A DNA stretch of 64,000 bases from Candidatus Helarchaeota archaeon (GCA_029838215.1 JALGVI010000017.1:1-64000), one strand, 5' to 3'; numbered from the stretch's first letter, positions 26,765-37,686 are shown. Translations and numbers: made by a program. Notes: generated by a model from the sequence alone, not told the origin.

Positions 26765-28009
26765 ATGATTTTGTTACAGATTGAAAATCTGAATACGGTA
26801 AAAACTTGTAAGAATTGCTTGAATTCAGAATATCATGACACGCGAACTATGCGACACATAAAGATCGGTGAAGATGGGCTATGTGATTTATGCAAGCAAG
26901 ATCTTCTATATCGCTCCGAATTTTTCCAGTTGAGAAAAAGAGTGAGAGATGACCTGCCGCGAATTTTTGAAAAGGTAAAAAAAGAAAAACATGAATATGA
27001 TGCCATTTTGTGGTTAAGTGGTGGAAAAGATAGTTCTGTCGCGCTTATTCTAGCCAAAGAAAGATATAATCTTAATATTTTAGCATTCACTATCGATAGA
27101 GGGAATCTTTTTGCTCAAACAAGGAAGAATATCGATAATTTAACGAATCACTTAGGCGTGGACCACATTTATTTTAGAACCCCTCCAAAAATATTTCGAA
27201 ATCTATTAAAATTTGGGATTTCTACAATGTCGCGTATTGGAATATGTTGTACTGTCTGTGGAAGTCTCATGCACCGACCCATTACTTCCCGGCTTCTAAT
27301 GAATCACGACATCCCGCTGGTGATTACCGGTGTCGATTTATGGGAAATCTACGGAGCATTTCTCGATCAAAAATGGCGTGAGCAGAAAAATAAAAAACAG
27401 AATGAATATAATCAATTTTTTCAGTATCTGCCACAATTTAACGAATTAGTAAATGATTACGAAGCAATTATCACGATGATTCTAAGAAAGTTACGGTTGC
27501 ATTCGAAGGATCCTGATCATTTTAAAACGTTGCGGGATGAATTTCTTCAAATAATTGAACCAATGAAACGCTGGTGGCTCAATGAAGAAGAGAAAAAGAA
27601 ATTTAAAGAAATTAATCAAAAAATTAAATACATTCCTTTAACTGCAATTGAAATTACAAAAAAAAGTGAACTTTTTAAATTATTGGACAAGTATGGGTGG
27701 AAATTACCAAAATTACCATCAGGAGAAATCATCGGAACTGACTGCCGAGCAGGAAACCTATTTAACGCAATTTCTAGTTTTAAATCTAAATCACAACTAT
27801 GGGCTTATAGAATAATTAGTGGAAACGTAACTAAACAAGAAGCCATCGAAGAAATAAAAAAGCCGGTCAATGTAGAGCTCTTAAAAGAAATTCTTGACTA
27901 TTTCGAAATCGAAAATCTTGAAAATCGTTTAAAACTTGGCTGGAACAGCCCGTATTACAGGGATCTTTTTAATTTAAAAGTGATAGAATCATTACAACGC
28001 AATGATTGA
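26765..28009 (+). CDS. PP-loop ATPase / N-acetyl-sugar-amidotransferase-like
   Basis: CKNCLNSE...CDLCK zinc pairs; LWLSGGKDSSVALIL PP-loop; CCTVCGS. Confidence 0.72.
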   Translation: MILLQIENLNTVKTCKNCLNSEYHDTRTMRHIKIGEDGLCDLCKQDLLYRSEFFQLRKRVRDDLPRIFEKVKKEKHEYDAILWLSGGKDSSVALILAKERYNLNILAFTIDRGNLFAQTRKNIDNLTNHLGVDHIYFRTPPKIFRNLLKFGISTMSRIGICCTVCGSLMHRPITSRLLMNHDIPLVITGVDLWEIYGAFLDQKWREQKNKKQNEYNQFFQYLPQFNELVNDYEAIITMILRKLRLHSKDPDHFKTLRDEFLQIIEPMKRWWLNEEEKKKFKEINQKIKYIPLTAIEITKKSELFKLLDKYGWKLPKLPSGEIIGTDCRAGNLFNAISSFKSKSQLWAYRIISGNVTKQEAIEEIKKPVNVELLKEILDYFEIENLENRLKLGWNSPYYRDLFNLKVIESLQRND

Positions 28010-28107
28010 AAAATAGCAATAACTCTAAGAATTTGAATGAATTTTAAGTAATGATGTTATTTTCCGGAATATTTCTTTGAATTGCGTAATTCTGGGTGAT
28101 CTTTTTA

Positions 28108-29058
28108 TTAAATTTTTTTCAACACTTTAGCAATATCTTCAGGCGAAGTTGAATTTACAAATACACCACTTCCCAGCTCACAACCTCCCAAGTACTTCAT
28201 CTTACCTTCGCCTCTATTCATCACGTAAATTTCAATATGAAAATGATAGAATGGATATTTTGTGTCATCACAGGGTGATTGATGAAGGATCATTTCGTAT
28301 GCTAACTCTTCCTCAAATAATTTTTCATATTTCTTGAGAATTCCCCTCAATATTTTTGCAAGTGAACTTTTCATGTTTGATGTAAATTCCAGCAAACTTT
28401 GGACGTGTTTTTTAGGATAAATAAACGTTCCATATGGCCATGTTGCAAAAAACGGAATAAAACAAACAAAATCTTCATTTTCTAAAATAATTCTTGAACC
28501 TTCTTTCTTTTCTGATTTGAGATGGTCACAAAACAAGCATGACTTTTTTTCAGAGTAATATTCTTTAGAATTTTGCAGTTCACGCCCAATCTTAGGTGGA
28601 ATAAACGGGAATGCATATATTTGCCCGTGTGGGTGGTCTAAACTAACACCAATAAAGCGACCTCTATTTTCAAAGATTAATACGTATAAGATTTCATCTC
28701 TGGTGCTTAAAGCTTTAAACCTTTGAATCCAAATCTCAATAATTTCTTCGATTTGGTCATGATCTAATGCGGCTAGATGTTTTTCATGAGATGGAGAGTA
28801 TATAATCACTTCACATTGTCCGATTCCAGGTTTAATTTTGAGTAAGGGATCAGTAATACTTACATTTGAATCAGGAATTCCCAAAGCTGGAAATTTATTA
28901 GGCAATACAAGGACCTTCCATTCTCCTTTTATCTTTATCTCTGGGGAACCCACGCAAAACGGACATGATTGCTTTTCTGGTAGATTTGGTCGTTTCATTC
29001 GACGTGGATTTATAATCACCCACTCTTTTAAAAAAGGATTCCACCTTAATTGACTCAT
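28108..29058 (-). CDS. galT: Galactose-1-phosphate uridylyltransferase
   Basis: CPFCVGSPE, NRGRFIGVSLDHPHGQIYAFPFIP, CLFCDHL, HFHIEIY. Confidence 0.92.
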   Translation of the reverse strand: MSQLRWNPFLKEWVIINPRRMKRPNLPEKQSCPFCVGSPEIKIKGEWKVLVLPNKFPALGIPDSNVSITDPLLKIKPGIGQCEVIIYSPSHEKHLAALDHDQIEEIIEIWIQRFKALSTRDEILYVLIFENRGRFIGVSLDHPHGQIYAFPFIPPKIGRELQNSKEYYSEKKSCLFCDHLKSEKKEGSRIILENEDFVCFIPFFATWPYGTFIYPKKHVQSLLEFTSNMKSSLAKILRGILKKYEKLFEEELAYEMILHQSPCDDTKYPFYHFHIEIYVMNRGEGKMKYLGGCELGSGVFVNSTSPEDIAKVLKKI

Positions 29059-29084
29059 TTATTATCACGATTTAAGAGATTTGT

Positions 29085-30398
29085 TTAAAGAAACGATTGA
29101 AAAAAATCTAAAATACGCGAAAAATCGACAATATTAATTGCAGATATTCCTAAAATTGGAAAATTAAAGAATTTTGAAATAGCTTCAGGTGAAGATGCTC
29201 CCGGTTCATCTTGTTTATTAGCAAGGATGCAAAACTTAATTGTTTCGACCTCTGTCTCAAGATTCTTATATACTTGTAGAACTTGCATGATGTCTTTTAA
29301 TTTAGAATCGGTTACAAATGCTATTATTACCGGTTTAAATTCGAGGATTTCATCCATTGAAACCGAATCTAAATCTTTCACACTAAATCTTATTGAAGAA
29401 TCTCCCGTTAAGTGAAGCTTTGGTGGATCATCATAATTAATGAATTTATCCTCTCCTTTATTCACTAATAAATTTAGAACCGTTTTTTTACCTACTCCTT
29501 TATTACCTAAAAGCATGACTCTCAATTCCTTTTCTTCAAATAAGGAACGTAAATTTGAAAGGAGAGAATGATATGCATCTTCAATTATACCAAAAATCTT
29601 GGATTTATTGGATAATTCAGCAGAAAGTTGATTGTAATATTCTTGTAGATAAGTGAAAATTTGTTGTTCTAAATTATTTTTAACGTTTCTTTCTTTTTCT
29701 AATCTTTCAAAGGATATTTTTATTTCATCATTTAAAATATCAATCTTGGACGATAATGATTCTATTTCTGCCCTGTAATTTTTCACTTCTTCTTCCAAAT
29801 TCTTGATCTTTTCTTTTTGAGTTTCGATAAGTTTTTCATAAAGAGCCATCCCCCGATCTTTTTCATCTAGCTTTTCTTGGATTTCCTTCATCGTTGTTTC
29901 AGGAACTGGAATGTCTTCATCTTCAAAGATAGCATCAAGTTCTTCTTGGGATATTGGAACGTTTCCAAGACTTAAGTCCATAAAAATTTTTGGCAAAACT
30001 TCCATATAATCCGTCCCGATTAAATCTAGTACGTCAGAAATTCTAAGCGTCCGATTTTGATACTCTTGTGGGTTGAACTTGTGAATTTTTTCCAAGATCA
30101 AGCGGGATGCAACGGGTAGCATTTTTGAATAATCGCCACTTTCTTCTTTTTTCAATATTAAGGAAATGACAAAATTTGGAGCAATGTAATACCGATGTGT
30201 GGCCATTCCCGAGAAAAAACTTGCAATTTTATAAGATTTCGTGTTTAACGTGATAAAATTGGGTTTTAAATTACGCATTCGATGAAGTGAACCAATTTGC
30301 ATTACTTCTTCGTCAGAAAGAGTAAAATCTGGAAATGTCTTTATTAAAAAAAATCCTTCTTTATTGGTCCATCCTATAAGAGCAACGCCTACTGGCAA
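29085..30398 (-). CDS. Longin-like domain + coiled coil + Arf-like GTPase fusion
   Basis: N-terminal longin-like fold pattern; long E/K coiled coil; GNKGVGKKT, ANKQDEPGA, GISAIN. Confidence 0.7.
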   Translation of the reverse strand: MPVGVALIGWTNKEGFFLIKTFPDFTLSDEEVMQIGSLHRMRNLKPNFITLNTKSYKIASFFSGMATHRYYIAPNFVISLILKKEESGDYSKMLPVASRLILEKIHKFNPQEYQNRTLRISDVLDLIGTDYMEVLPKIFMDLSLGNVPISQEELDAIFEDEDIPVPETTMKEIQEKLDEKDRGMALYEKLIETQKEKIKNLEEEVKNYRAEIESLSSKIDILNDEIKISFERLEKERNVKNNLEQQIFTYLQEYYNQLSAELSNKSKIFGIIEDAYHSLLSNLRSLFEEKELRVMLLGNKGVGKKTVLNLLVNKGEDKFINYDDPPKLHLTGDSSIRFSVKDLDSVSMDEILEFKPVIIAFVTDSKLKDIMQVLQVYKNLETEVETIKFCILANKQDEPGASSPEAISKFFNFPILGISAINIVDFSRILDFFQSFL

Positions 30399-30581
30399 GA
30401 ATCACACCTCTTCGCAATTTTTTTCTTTGGAATTTTGTTTTAATCACTAATTCATAGAATAACCTATTTTCATTATTTTCCATACATGAATTTCAAGTTT
30501 TTAAGATTAACTTGATTTATATAAAGAAGATCTATTTTTTACACATTTCTATACTAAAGTGATCTTAGATTAAAAATATGG

Positions 30582-30672
30582 TAGCGGGAGTAGGATTTGA
30601 ACCTACCATCTCAGGGTTTCCCAGTTTTTACTTATGAGCCCTGCGGGATCATCCTGGCTACCCCATCCCGCT
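30582..30672 (-). tRNA. Initiator tRNA-Met (CAT) with 15-nt intron at 37/38 (intron 30618-30632); CCA encoded
   Basis: AGCGGG/CCCGCT, A1-T72 pair; CAGGG/CCCTG anticodon stem; BHB CTCA/TGGG central helix with TA|A and AA|A bulges. Confidence 0.9.
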
Positions 30673-30890
30673 AAGGATATTGTAGTTTCGCAAGTATGTA
30701 ACTCACGATCATTGAAGACCTTTGTCTATAATTACATAAAAATTCCTTTTAAAATTTTTATTCTAACAATTTTACTTGAAAGAAACCTCGGAGTATATAT
30801 AGAATAATGCGAAAAACAATAAGGACCTCTTAGAGAGATAACACATTGGTCATTAGCAGTAAGTTACAATGTTTATAAAGAATATTAAAG

Positions 30891-32444
30891 ATGGTGATGT
30901 TCCCCGTGAGTAAAATTGATTTTTTAATGGTTCTACCTCCCGCAAAACCTTTTCCTAGACCACTAGATCTTACTTATCCTTTTTATGAAAAAATTGAATA
31001 CCAAAAGAAATTAAATATCTTACCGCTTCAAGCGGGAGCACTTCGGATAACGACAATTCTAAACAGCGAGGGATATGGAGTAGCTTATCACGATTTCTGT
31101 CATTTTTCAGGTGCAAGTACGTTACGTGAAACGGTAAAAAGTCTAATTAAAAAATATGACCCTGCCATTATCGGAGGATATTCCTATACGGCACTAATGA
31201 GTGGTCTTCGGCGAATTTTTACTCTTGCAAAAGAAATTAATCCTAACATTATCACAATTGCAGGTGGACCGCACGTAACATTTTTAGATTCCGAGAGTCT
31301 AATCGAATTTTCAGGAAATTTGGATATAGTAGTTCGTGGAGAAGGAGAAAAAACGATAGTTGAGCTCCTTCCATTATTAAAATCAGAAAAATCGATAGAT
31401 GGAGTAAGAGGAATTACGTATTACAAAAACTTGAGCATAAAAAGAAACAATGCTCGTAACCTGATGTCGAATGATGAATTATCTTCACTTCCATTACTTG
31501 ATTTGAGTGCAATTCCTAAAAAAGAATTGAATAGACCCATTTATTTTGCTATGAGCGTTTCTCGTGGTTGTCCTTATCAGTGTACGTTTTGTATTAACCC
31601 ACGATTCTGGAACGGTCAGTTGCGCTTTCGACCCGTTGATCACGTCCTTGAAGAAGTTAAAATGCTTGAAGCTCATCATGATGTTTTAATGGATTTTGGC
31701 GATACTAATTTACCAATTAAATTGAATATTTTCGAAGATTTAGTGAAGAAATTTAATAAAGAACAATTTCGAAGAGTTAAAATTGGAATGGTCCTGATTA
31801 GATCAAATTTATGTGATGATGTGCGCCTGAGTTTAACTAATAACCTAATAAAAGATCAATATAATGCCTATGTAACAATTGGAATTGAGAATTCCCATGA
31901 ATCCATATTGAAGTTAATGCACAAACCGTCTTGGGATATTCAACTTTCTGCATTGAAAAAGATTCATCAGAAAAGAATGCGAAATGTTCCTTCGTGGATG
32001 GTGGGATTTCCTGGAGAAGATTTGGAGACAATGACTCACAATTTTAGGACACTGAATTCCTTGCATGATGATAATATTTTGGATTCTGCCATCGTTTTTA
32101 TTTATGTTCCAATCCCTGGATCACCCCCTTTTAACAATCCTGAAAAATATGGAATAAAAATATTGTCTCGAGATTGGGATTTATTCGATAGAGCAATTTA
32201 TCCTCCCCCGTATCACTTATTTAACCCTAAAACAGGAAAAATCACTCTTACGAATAAACAAATTTGGAGTTATTATATCACAATGCTTGAAATTATCAGA
32301 AGAAAAAGAGTAGAAGATGGTGAAGAAATTAAAATATTGGAATACTTGAAACTAATAGAAGAAAAACCTCAATACATTAACTTTAATCCTGTTGATGGTG
32401 ATGTCAATTTCTATGAAGATTTTCCTACTCATTTAGAGTATTAA
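30891..32444 (+). CDS. B12-binding-domain radical SAM protein
   Basis: IIGGYSYTALMSG, GGPHVTF, VVRGEGEKTI; SRGCPYQCTFCINP (CxxxCxxC). Confidence 0.92.
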   Translation: MVMFPVSKIDFLMVLPPAKPFPRPLDLTYPFYEKIEYQKKLNILPLQAGALRITTILNSEGYGVAYHDFCHFSGASTLRETVKSLIKKYDPAIIGGYSYTALMSGLRRIFTLAKEINPNIITIAGGPHVTFLDSESLIEFSGNLDIVVRGEGEKTIVELLPLLKSEKSIDGVRGITYYKNLSIKRNNARNLMSNDELSSLPLLDLSAIPKKELNRPIYFAMSVSRGCPYQCTFCINPRFWNGQLRFRPVDHVLEEVKMLEAHHDVLMDFGDTNLPIKLNIFEDLVKKFNKEQFRRVKIGMVLIRSNLCDDVRLSLTNNLIKDQYNAYVTIGIENSHESILKLMHKPSWDIQLSALKKIHQKRMRNVPSWMVGFPGEDLETMTHNFRTLNSLHDDNILDSAIVFIYVPIPGSPPFNNPEKYGIKILSRDWDLFDRAIYPPPYHLFNPKTGKITLTNKQIWSYYITMLEIIRRKRVEDGEEIKILEYLKLIEEKPQYINFNPVDGDVNFYEDFPTHLEY

Positions 32445-32542
32445 ATCTCTTTCGGAAATTAATGATTCTTTACGGAAAAATTAAATGGAACTTATCAGAA
32501 TTGATGGATATTTATAATTTCTTAATAATGTCTTGATTGTAA

Positions 32543-33994
32543 TCATATTCGTATTTGAAATTTATCAATACCTTCTCTGATGAATATTCTTTTCTCTTCA
32601 TCAATATTTCCATCTATTTTTCCTTCAGCTAGTAGTGTTATGAAAGTCTTAATGATATCCTGTACGGATTTGTTGAAAAATTCAGCAAGTTCATCAAAGT
32701 ACAAGATTCCATCTTCGCTCTTTTCAACGAAATTTATAATTAATTTGTGCATGCGGGAACTATAAGTTTTTGGTATTGGTTTAAGAAACACGTGAATTGG
32801 CGGAGGGACGATTTGTATCTTTTCGAAGGTTGGGTATATTGTTTTATTCATTTCGATCAAAGATGTACTTAAATAATCCGTAGCCTTCAACACGAGAAGG
32901 GGGAATTTTTCAATAGTGCCTAACTTCGAAGCGCCTCTCCAACTATTGTAACTGGATGGATTAGTTATTTTTCTTACTCTAATTTTTATTGAAGGGGAAA
33001 CTAGCAAGGAAAGCTCTGCAGTTAGTCTTTTGTCAATGTTATTAATGTCGACAGAGCCGCCAGATAAAAAAATATTGTTAAAAAATATGTTTCTTAATGA
33101 AGGTTCCACTTCATCAATACAGCGTATAATTAATTGAGGAAGCGATTCATCTTTTCCAACCAGTTCGGGTTGGAAGAGTACTTCTGGTGCTAAAAAACGT
33201 TCCGTTTCGACGTGAATCAAAGATCGATCAGGTAAAAGATAGTCTATCTTTTTATTATAAAATTCTTTCGAGAAGATATAATGATCTTCCACATCTTTAG
33301 AGTGGGGATTACTTTCACACAAATTATGTTTAATGTCTTGAATTATTAGATTAGGAGAAACTCCTGCAATTGGCTCGCTTAAACTCTTGAACTTGCTTCC
33401 TATGAGCTGTTTTAGATGATCTGAAATGTATTTTCCTCCAAACATTGTATTTTGCGCTTTAAGGGCATGTCCCTTCAAGACAGGTAAGATTTGAATTTGT
33501 TTATGACCTATTTCTACAATTAACCCTGTAATTTGTTGATCATTAGACAGCAAAGCAGCATATGGTTGAGAAACGAGACATAAGCCTAGAACATTCAAGT
33601 TTTTAAAGAAATAATCCATAAAAAATGTTAAATATTCTTCAGATGCTAAAATTGGATATAAAAGAATAACGTATCCATTAAAGGGTCTTTTAATATTTAA
33701 CGAGTATAAAGTATGTTCTAAGAACTTTTCTAGAAGATCTGGATTAGATAAAAGAGGACCATTTATCGGTTGTTTCAGGTTTAGTCCCAGATTTCGATCA
33801 ATTGCTTCAAAACCAAAATATATATCTTTAGAAATATCTATTGATAAATTATTCAAGACTGATTCAATCATTTTAATTTGAAGAGCTGTTTTTCTTGTCC
33901 CTATTATTGTTGGAATTACAAGTCTTGGTTCATCTTCACCTGCAAAACCAATTTTAGATGTATGAGATCCTATTTCAACCACTAAAACCTTCAT
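32543..33994 (-). CDS. Actin-related protein with C-terminal winged-helix-like extension
   Basis: VEIGSHTSKIGFAGEDEPRLVIPTIIGTRK; GLIVEIGHKQIQILPVLKGHAL; IFLSGGSVDI; NSWRGASKLG; C-terminal 80 aa HKLIINFVEKSEDGILYFDELAEFFNKSVQDIIKTFITLLAEGKIDGNI. Confidence 0.88.
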   Translation of the reverse strand: MKVLVVEIGSHTSKIGFAGEDEPRLVIPTIIGTRKTALQIKMIESVLNNLSIDISKDIYFGFEAIDRNLGLNLKQPINGPLLSNPDLLEKFLEHTLYSLNIKRPFNGYVILLYPILASEEYLTFFMDYFFKNLNVLGLCLVSQPYAALLSNDQQITGLIVEIGHKQIQILPVLKGHALKAQNTMFGGKYISDHLKQLIGSKFKSLSEPIAGVSPNLIIQDIKHNLCESNPHSKDVEDHYIFSKEFYNKKIDYLLPDRSLIHVETERFLAPEVLFQPELVGKDESLPQLIIRCIDEVEPSLRNIFFNNIFLSGGSVDINNIDKRLTAELSLLVSPSIKIRVRKITNPSSYNSWRGASKLGTIEKFPLLVLKATDYLSTSLIEMNKTIYPTFEKIQIVPPPIHVFLKPIPKTYSSRMHKLIINFVEKSEDGILYFDELAEFFNKSVQDIIKTFITLLAEGKIDGNIDEEKRIFIREGIDKFQIRI

Positions 33995-34162
33995 AACGAA
34001 TAAAATCTAACCAATTAAAATAAAGTTTATCACTTTAAGCATTCATACTTACGGATTTAAACGAAGAGATAAGAACGAGCGATATTTTATTACTTAATTC
34101 AAGAAATCGTCAAGATCGAAAAATTTTTAGAATGAAAAATATGAAATTGAAAAAAAAAGAAA

Positions 34163-34843
34163 TTAGTATGGTGCTTTTTTGAGAAAGCCATACAGAAACA
34201 ATGAATATCCTATTATTTCAACCAGCACACCAATGAAACTGAAACTTGTATAAATGTCGACGTAAATGGTTCCAATTTTCGAACATATTGCATGAACAAA
34301 ATAGCTAGACATTGCAACGACTGCTCCCATCCCTACAAATAGAGGATGAATGTTAGATAAACGTTGCTGATGATAAGCAAAGATAAATGTTATTGCTAAT
34401 AATGCAAAGGTTGGAATCCCTAGTAAAAACATTGTTATTACTACCAGTTCGTAGTCAATGAGAATGATGATAGTAAACAACCCAATAACAATGCTGCAAT
34501 AAAGTAATATGCCAATATTTCGGATTTTTGGTTTATTTTCAAACCAAATATCTAACATTGTTATAAATAATAGAATTAAAACAGTGCTAATTATGATAAA
34601 TTGAACAAAAATCATAATTTGACTGGCAATCGTTGCATAAGGTACAAGTCCCGTGACCCAAAGAATATCAAACACGTGTTGAACTGATTGGCCAATAAAT
34701 GCAAGTCCCAGTAGGAAGGGGATGTCTGAAATATAGCGTTTTTCACTTTCTTTCCACTGATAAAAGAGCACGCTCGCTAGAGCAACATATACGGCTTCTT
34801 TCGTGAACATGGTTGTAATTAAAAAGATATACTCAACAATCAT
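34163..34843 (-). CDS. Predicted seven-span membrane protein
   Basis: Seven hydrophobic segments by eye. Confidence 0.6.
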   Translation of the reverse strand: MIVEYIFLITTMFTKEAVYVALASVLFYQWKESEKRYISDIPFLLGLAFIGQSVQHVFDILWVTGLVPYATIASQIMIFVQFIIISTVLILLFITMLDIWFENKPKIRNIGILLYCSIVIGLFTIIILIDYELVVITMFLLGIPTFALLAITFIFAYHQQRLSNIHPLFVGMGAVVAMSSYFVHAICSKIGTIYVDIYTSFSFIGVLVEIIGYSLFLYGFLKKAPY

Positions 34844-35387
34844 TTTGAATCACCGAAAAAATATTTCACAATTTGGGTGGATTCATAAGAAATTACTTTT
34901 TTTTTGCGAAAAAAAATATAAAAACTAATCAAAAAATGAACTTGTAAAGAATTAGCAATTTATGATATTAATTTAACATTTTTAATCCAAATATTTCTAG
35001 GTCACGCATATTATTGAACATAGATAATATTTTCAATAAATAATAGGTGTCTAAAGTTAAATTCAACTTAGATACTTTAGTAAATTGATGATATATTCTG
35101 TCTATTTACAATATTTTTGTATGGAAAGGCCTAATTTGATAATTTCAACAATGCGATCTTCAAAGTCCATTATAGAGTGGAAACATTTCTATTCGTATAA
35201 CTTGAAGTATCCAACTCCGAATTGCGCATCCTGATGATGATAACTAAAAATCATTTAAAGAAATCATTTATGGGAGACACTTCACCAATTTTTAATAAAG
35301 AACCAAAAATGTTATTATATGAGTTACACATAGCTCCTTGAAGAATAAAAAAGATTCAATTCTTTTTCTTAACCTTGAGGACCTTAA

Positions 35388-35900
35388 ATGATTTCCCAAA
35401 TCGATTCTGAAGTTTTTTTAGGCGTTGTTCAAGAACTCGTTGGTGAAGAAGCCATAGCAATAGTAAAAATGCTAAATGAGAAATATGAAGCAACCGATGA
35501 GGAACTTTCAAATAAATTGGACGTGCGTCTAAATATCATCCGAAAAACTCTTTATAAACTCTATGATAATCATTTAGCTATTTTTCGACGAATTCGAGAT
35601 AAAAACACGGGCTGGTTTGTATATTTTTGGAAGCTAAAGCCAGAACGTATATCTGACCTTGTTCGAACTAAGAAGAAGATGGTTTTGCAAAAGCTCAAAG
35701 AACGTTTAGATTTTGAACGCGATCACGTATTTTATCAATGTGAAAACGGATGTCCGAGATTTATTTTTGAAGAAGCATTAGAAATCAGTTTTCAATGCCC
35801 AACATGCCACGCTCCATTGATAAATATTTCGAATACAGACATAATTTCAGTCCTTGAATCAAAAGTAAACATTTTAGAACAAGATCTTGAACAAAAATAG
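35388..35900 (+). CDS. tfe: Transcription factor E alpha (TFE)
   Basis: Winged helix ATDEELSNKLDVRLNIIRKTLYKLYDNHLA...; zinc ribbon CENGCPRF...FQCPTCHAPL. Confidence 0.9.
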   Translation: MISQIDSEVFLGVVQELVGEEAIAIVKMLNEKYEATDEELSNKLDVRLNIIRKTLYKLYDNHLAIFRRIRDKNTGWFVYFWKLKPERISDLVRTKKKMVLQKLKERLDFERDHVFYQCENGCPRFIFEEALEISFQCPTCHAPLINISNTDIISVLESKVNILEQDLEQK

Positions 35901-35937
35901 CGAATAATTAAATAAGATCTTTTTTTTTGATGATTTA

Positions 35938-36705
35938 ATGAAAACAATTAATATACTCCCCAAAATTTATTCGTTTCCTAAGCAAATAATCTATTCTGAG
36001 TTGAAAAATTACATAAATAGAGAATTTATTGATTTAGATTTAAATGTCAAAATTGATTTCATCTCAAAAGCTCAAATTAAAATTTCTCTTGAGGGTCCTG
36101 ATGAAGAAATCGCTCATAATTTTTTAAAGAAAAGCTTTGTAACCATTTCTTCACTAAATTCTATAAAAACTGGGCTGGTAAAAAGGGGTAGATGTATTAG
36201 TGTTGGTAAGCACGGATTTGGTCTCTTTGTGAATATTGGACTAATAGAACCGAAAAAAAAAGATGCTTTGCTTCCATTATTTGAATTAAGAACACAATTG
36301 CTTGATGATCAAGATTTTTCCTTGCGTTCTATTATAGACTTGTTTGGATTTATTGATGGATTTCCACTGGAAGTTGAAATTTCTGAGATTAATGAAAAAG
36401 ATCAAGTTTTTGTTCGGTTAACAAATAATCAAATTGATATTTTCAAGTCTTGGATAGAAAAAAGCCTTGATCGACTGTTCGTGTACGGAATAAACTCAAA
36501 AAATCTCTACAAAATCATTAGTCAAATTAATCAATTTGGAGACATTCACTCTGTTGATAGGTTAGGCTTGTTTGATTTTATTCTCATTCTAAAAGAAGAT
36601 ACCTCTGCTAAAGGAATGCTTCCAATTCTTGGAAAAAAAATACAAGCAAAAATGAATTTTTTTTCTCCTAAAATGATCTTGAAACGATTGGAAAAAATTT
36701 CTTAA
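35938..36705 (+). CDS. DUF2110-like archaeal protein
   Basis: GRCISVGKHGFGLFVNIGLIEPKKKDALLP; adjacent to TFE. Confidence 0.65.
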   Translation: MKTINILPKIYSFPKQIIYSELKNYINREFIDLDLNVKIDFISKAQIKISLEGPDEEIAHNFLKKSFVTISSLNSIKTGLVKRGRCISVGKHGFGLFVNIGLIEPKKKDALLPLFELRTQLLDDQDFSLRSIIDLFGFIDGFPLEVEISEINEKDQVFVRLTNNQIDIFKSWIEKSLDRLFVYGINSKNLYKIISQINQFGDIHSVDRLGLFDFILILKEDTSAKGMLPILGKKIQAKMNFFSPKMILKRLEKIS

Positions 36706-36772
36706 ATTTGCCAAAAATTAATGAGATTGATTTTTCTGTTTGATTAGCTTGACTTGGTAGAATTTTTTCCAT

Positions 36773-37333
36773 TCAATATGCTGGTCGGGCTGAAAAATCA
36801 ATGTTAATGTTAAATTCATTTTTATTCCATACCTTCTCTTCGTTTTCAGGCATAATTGTAAATTCATAACCAAAAAATTCGGTCCAAACTAACGGGAAAC
36901 AAAGAATAGTTTCCGCCAAAGTTCGGATCATTGCAATTTCTTCGTTTATTTCATCTATATCATTTTCTTTTAAAGCTTTTATAAAGAGAATGACTTCATC
37001 GTGATGGTAGGAATATCTTATATTCAAAATAATATCGACATTCGTTCCTCCGATGTCAAATTTAATTTTTAATTTTTTACTATTGAATGGAAAAACCTTG
37101 CATAACCAATCCGTTAAAAGACTTTTTCCGTATTTCTTGAAAAAAGCCGAAATATCTGAACCACTCTTTTTCATTTGCCATTTATTCCATGCCTTTTCAA
37201 AGTTAGATTTATATGATCGAATTTGAGAAACCCTGCTTTGAATTTCTGATTTAAAGAATTTTACCATATCAAAACGTTCAAATTTCGTTTTATTTGCGAG
37301 TTTGTTCACGAAATCCTTGAATTTAAAAAACAT
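36773..37333 (-). CDS. Hypothetical protein
   Basis: 186-aa ORF. Confidence 0.5.
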   Translation of the reverse strand: MFFKFKDFVNKLANKTKFERFDMVKFFKSEIQSRVSQIRSYKSNFEKAWNKWQMKKSGSDISAFFKKYGKSLLTDWLCKVFPFNSKKLKIKFDIGGTNVDIILNIRYSYHHDEVILFIKALKENDIDEINEEIAMIRTLAETILCFPLVWTEFFGYEFTIMPENEEKVWNKNEFNINIDFSARPAY

Positions 37334-37686
37334 AGATAATCGTTTCCGTTTTTTTTTCCTTAAATTTTATTTTGTTTTATTTGCTTAAAAAAAGTGATAG
37401 TTATCATAAAAGTCTGATAGGAGTAAGTATGATAAAAATAAAATGATAATTCTTTAAAAGAGTTTTACCTATCGATTGAAATTGCTCGAGTATTTATCAT
37501 AAATTATCTCATTGGATGTATCAAAAAGAAACAAAATCAAATTAATAGGGACATTTTCACATTTCTTTCTGAATTTACATTATTTGCTTTTTTCGCATTT
37601 ATTGTAGTTTAAATAGGGAAGGGTAAGAAACAATATAGATTTTAATTCTGGAAAATATTGCCATTTCCATTAAAAATCACTAAAAA

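Noticed and set aside
35222-35342. Small ORF (LMMITKNHLKKSFMGDTSPIFNKEPKMLLYELHIAP)
   Set aside because: No clear promoter or RBS context and no recognisable pattern; indistinguishable from chance in AT-rich DNA.
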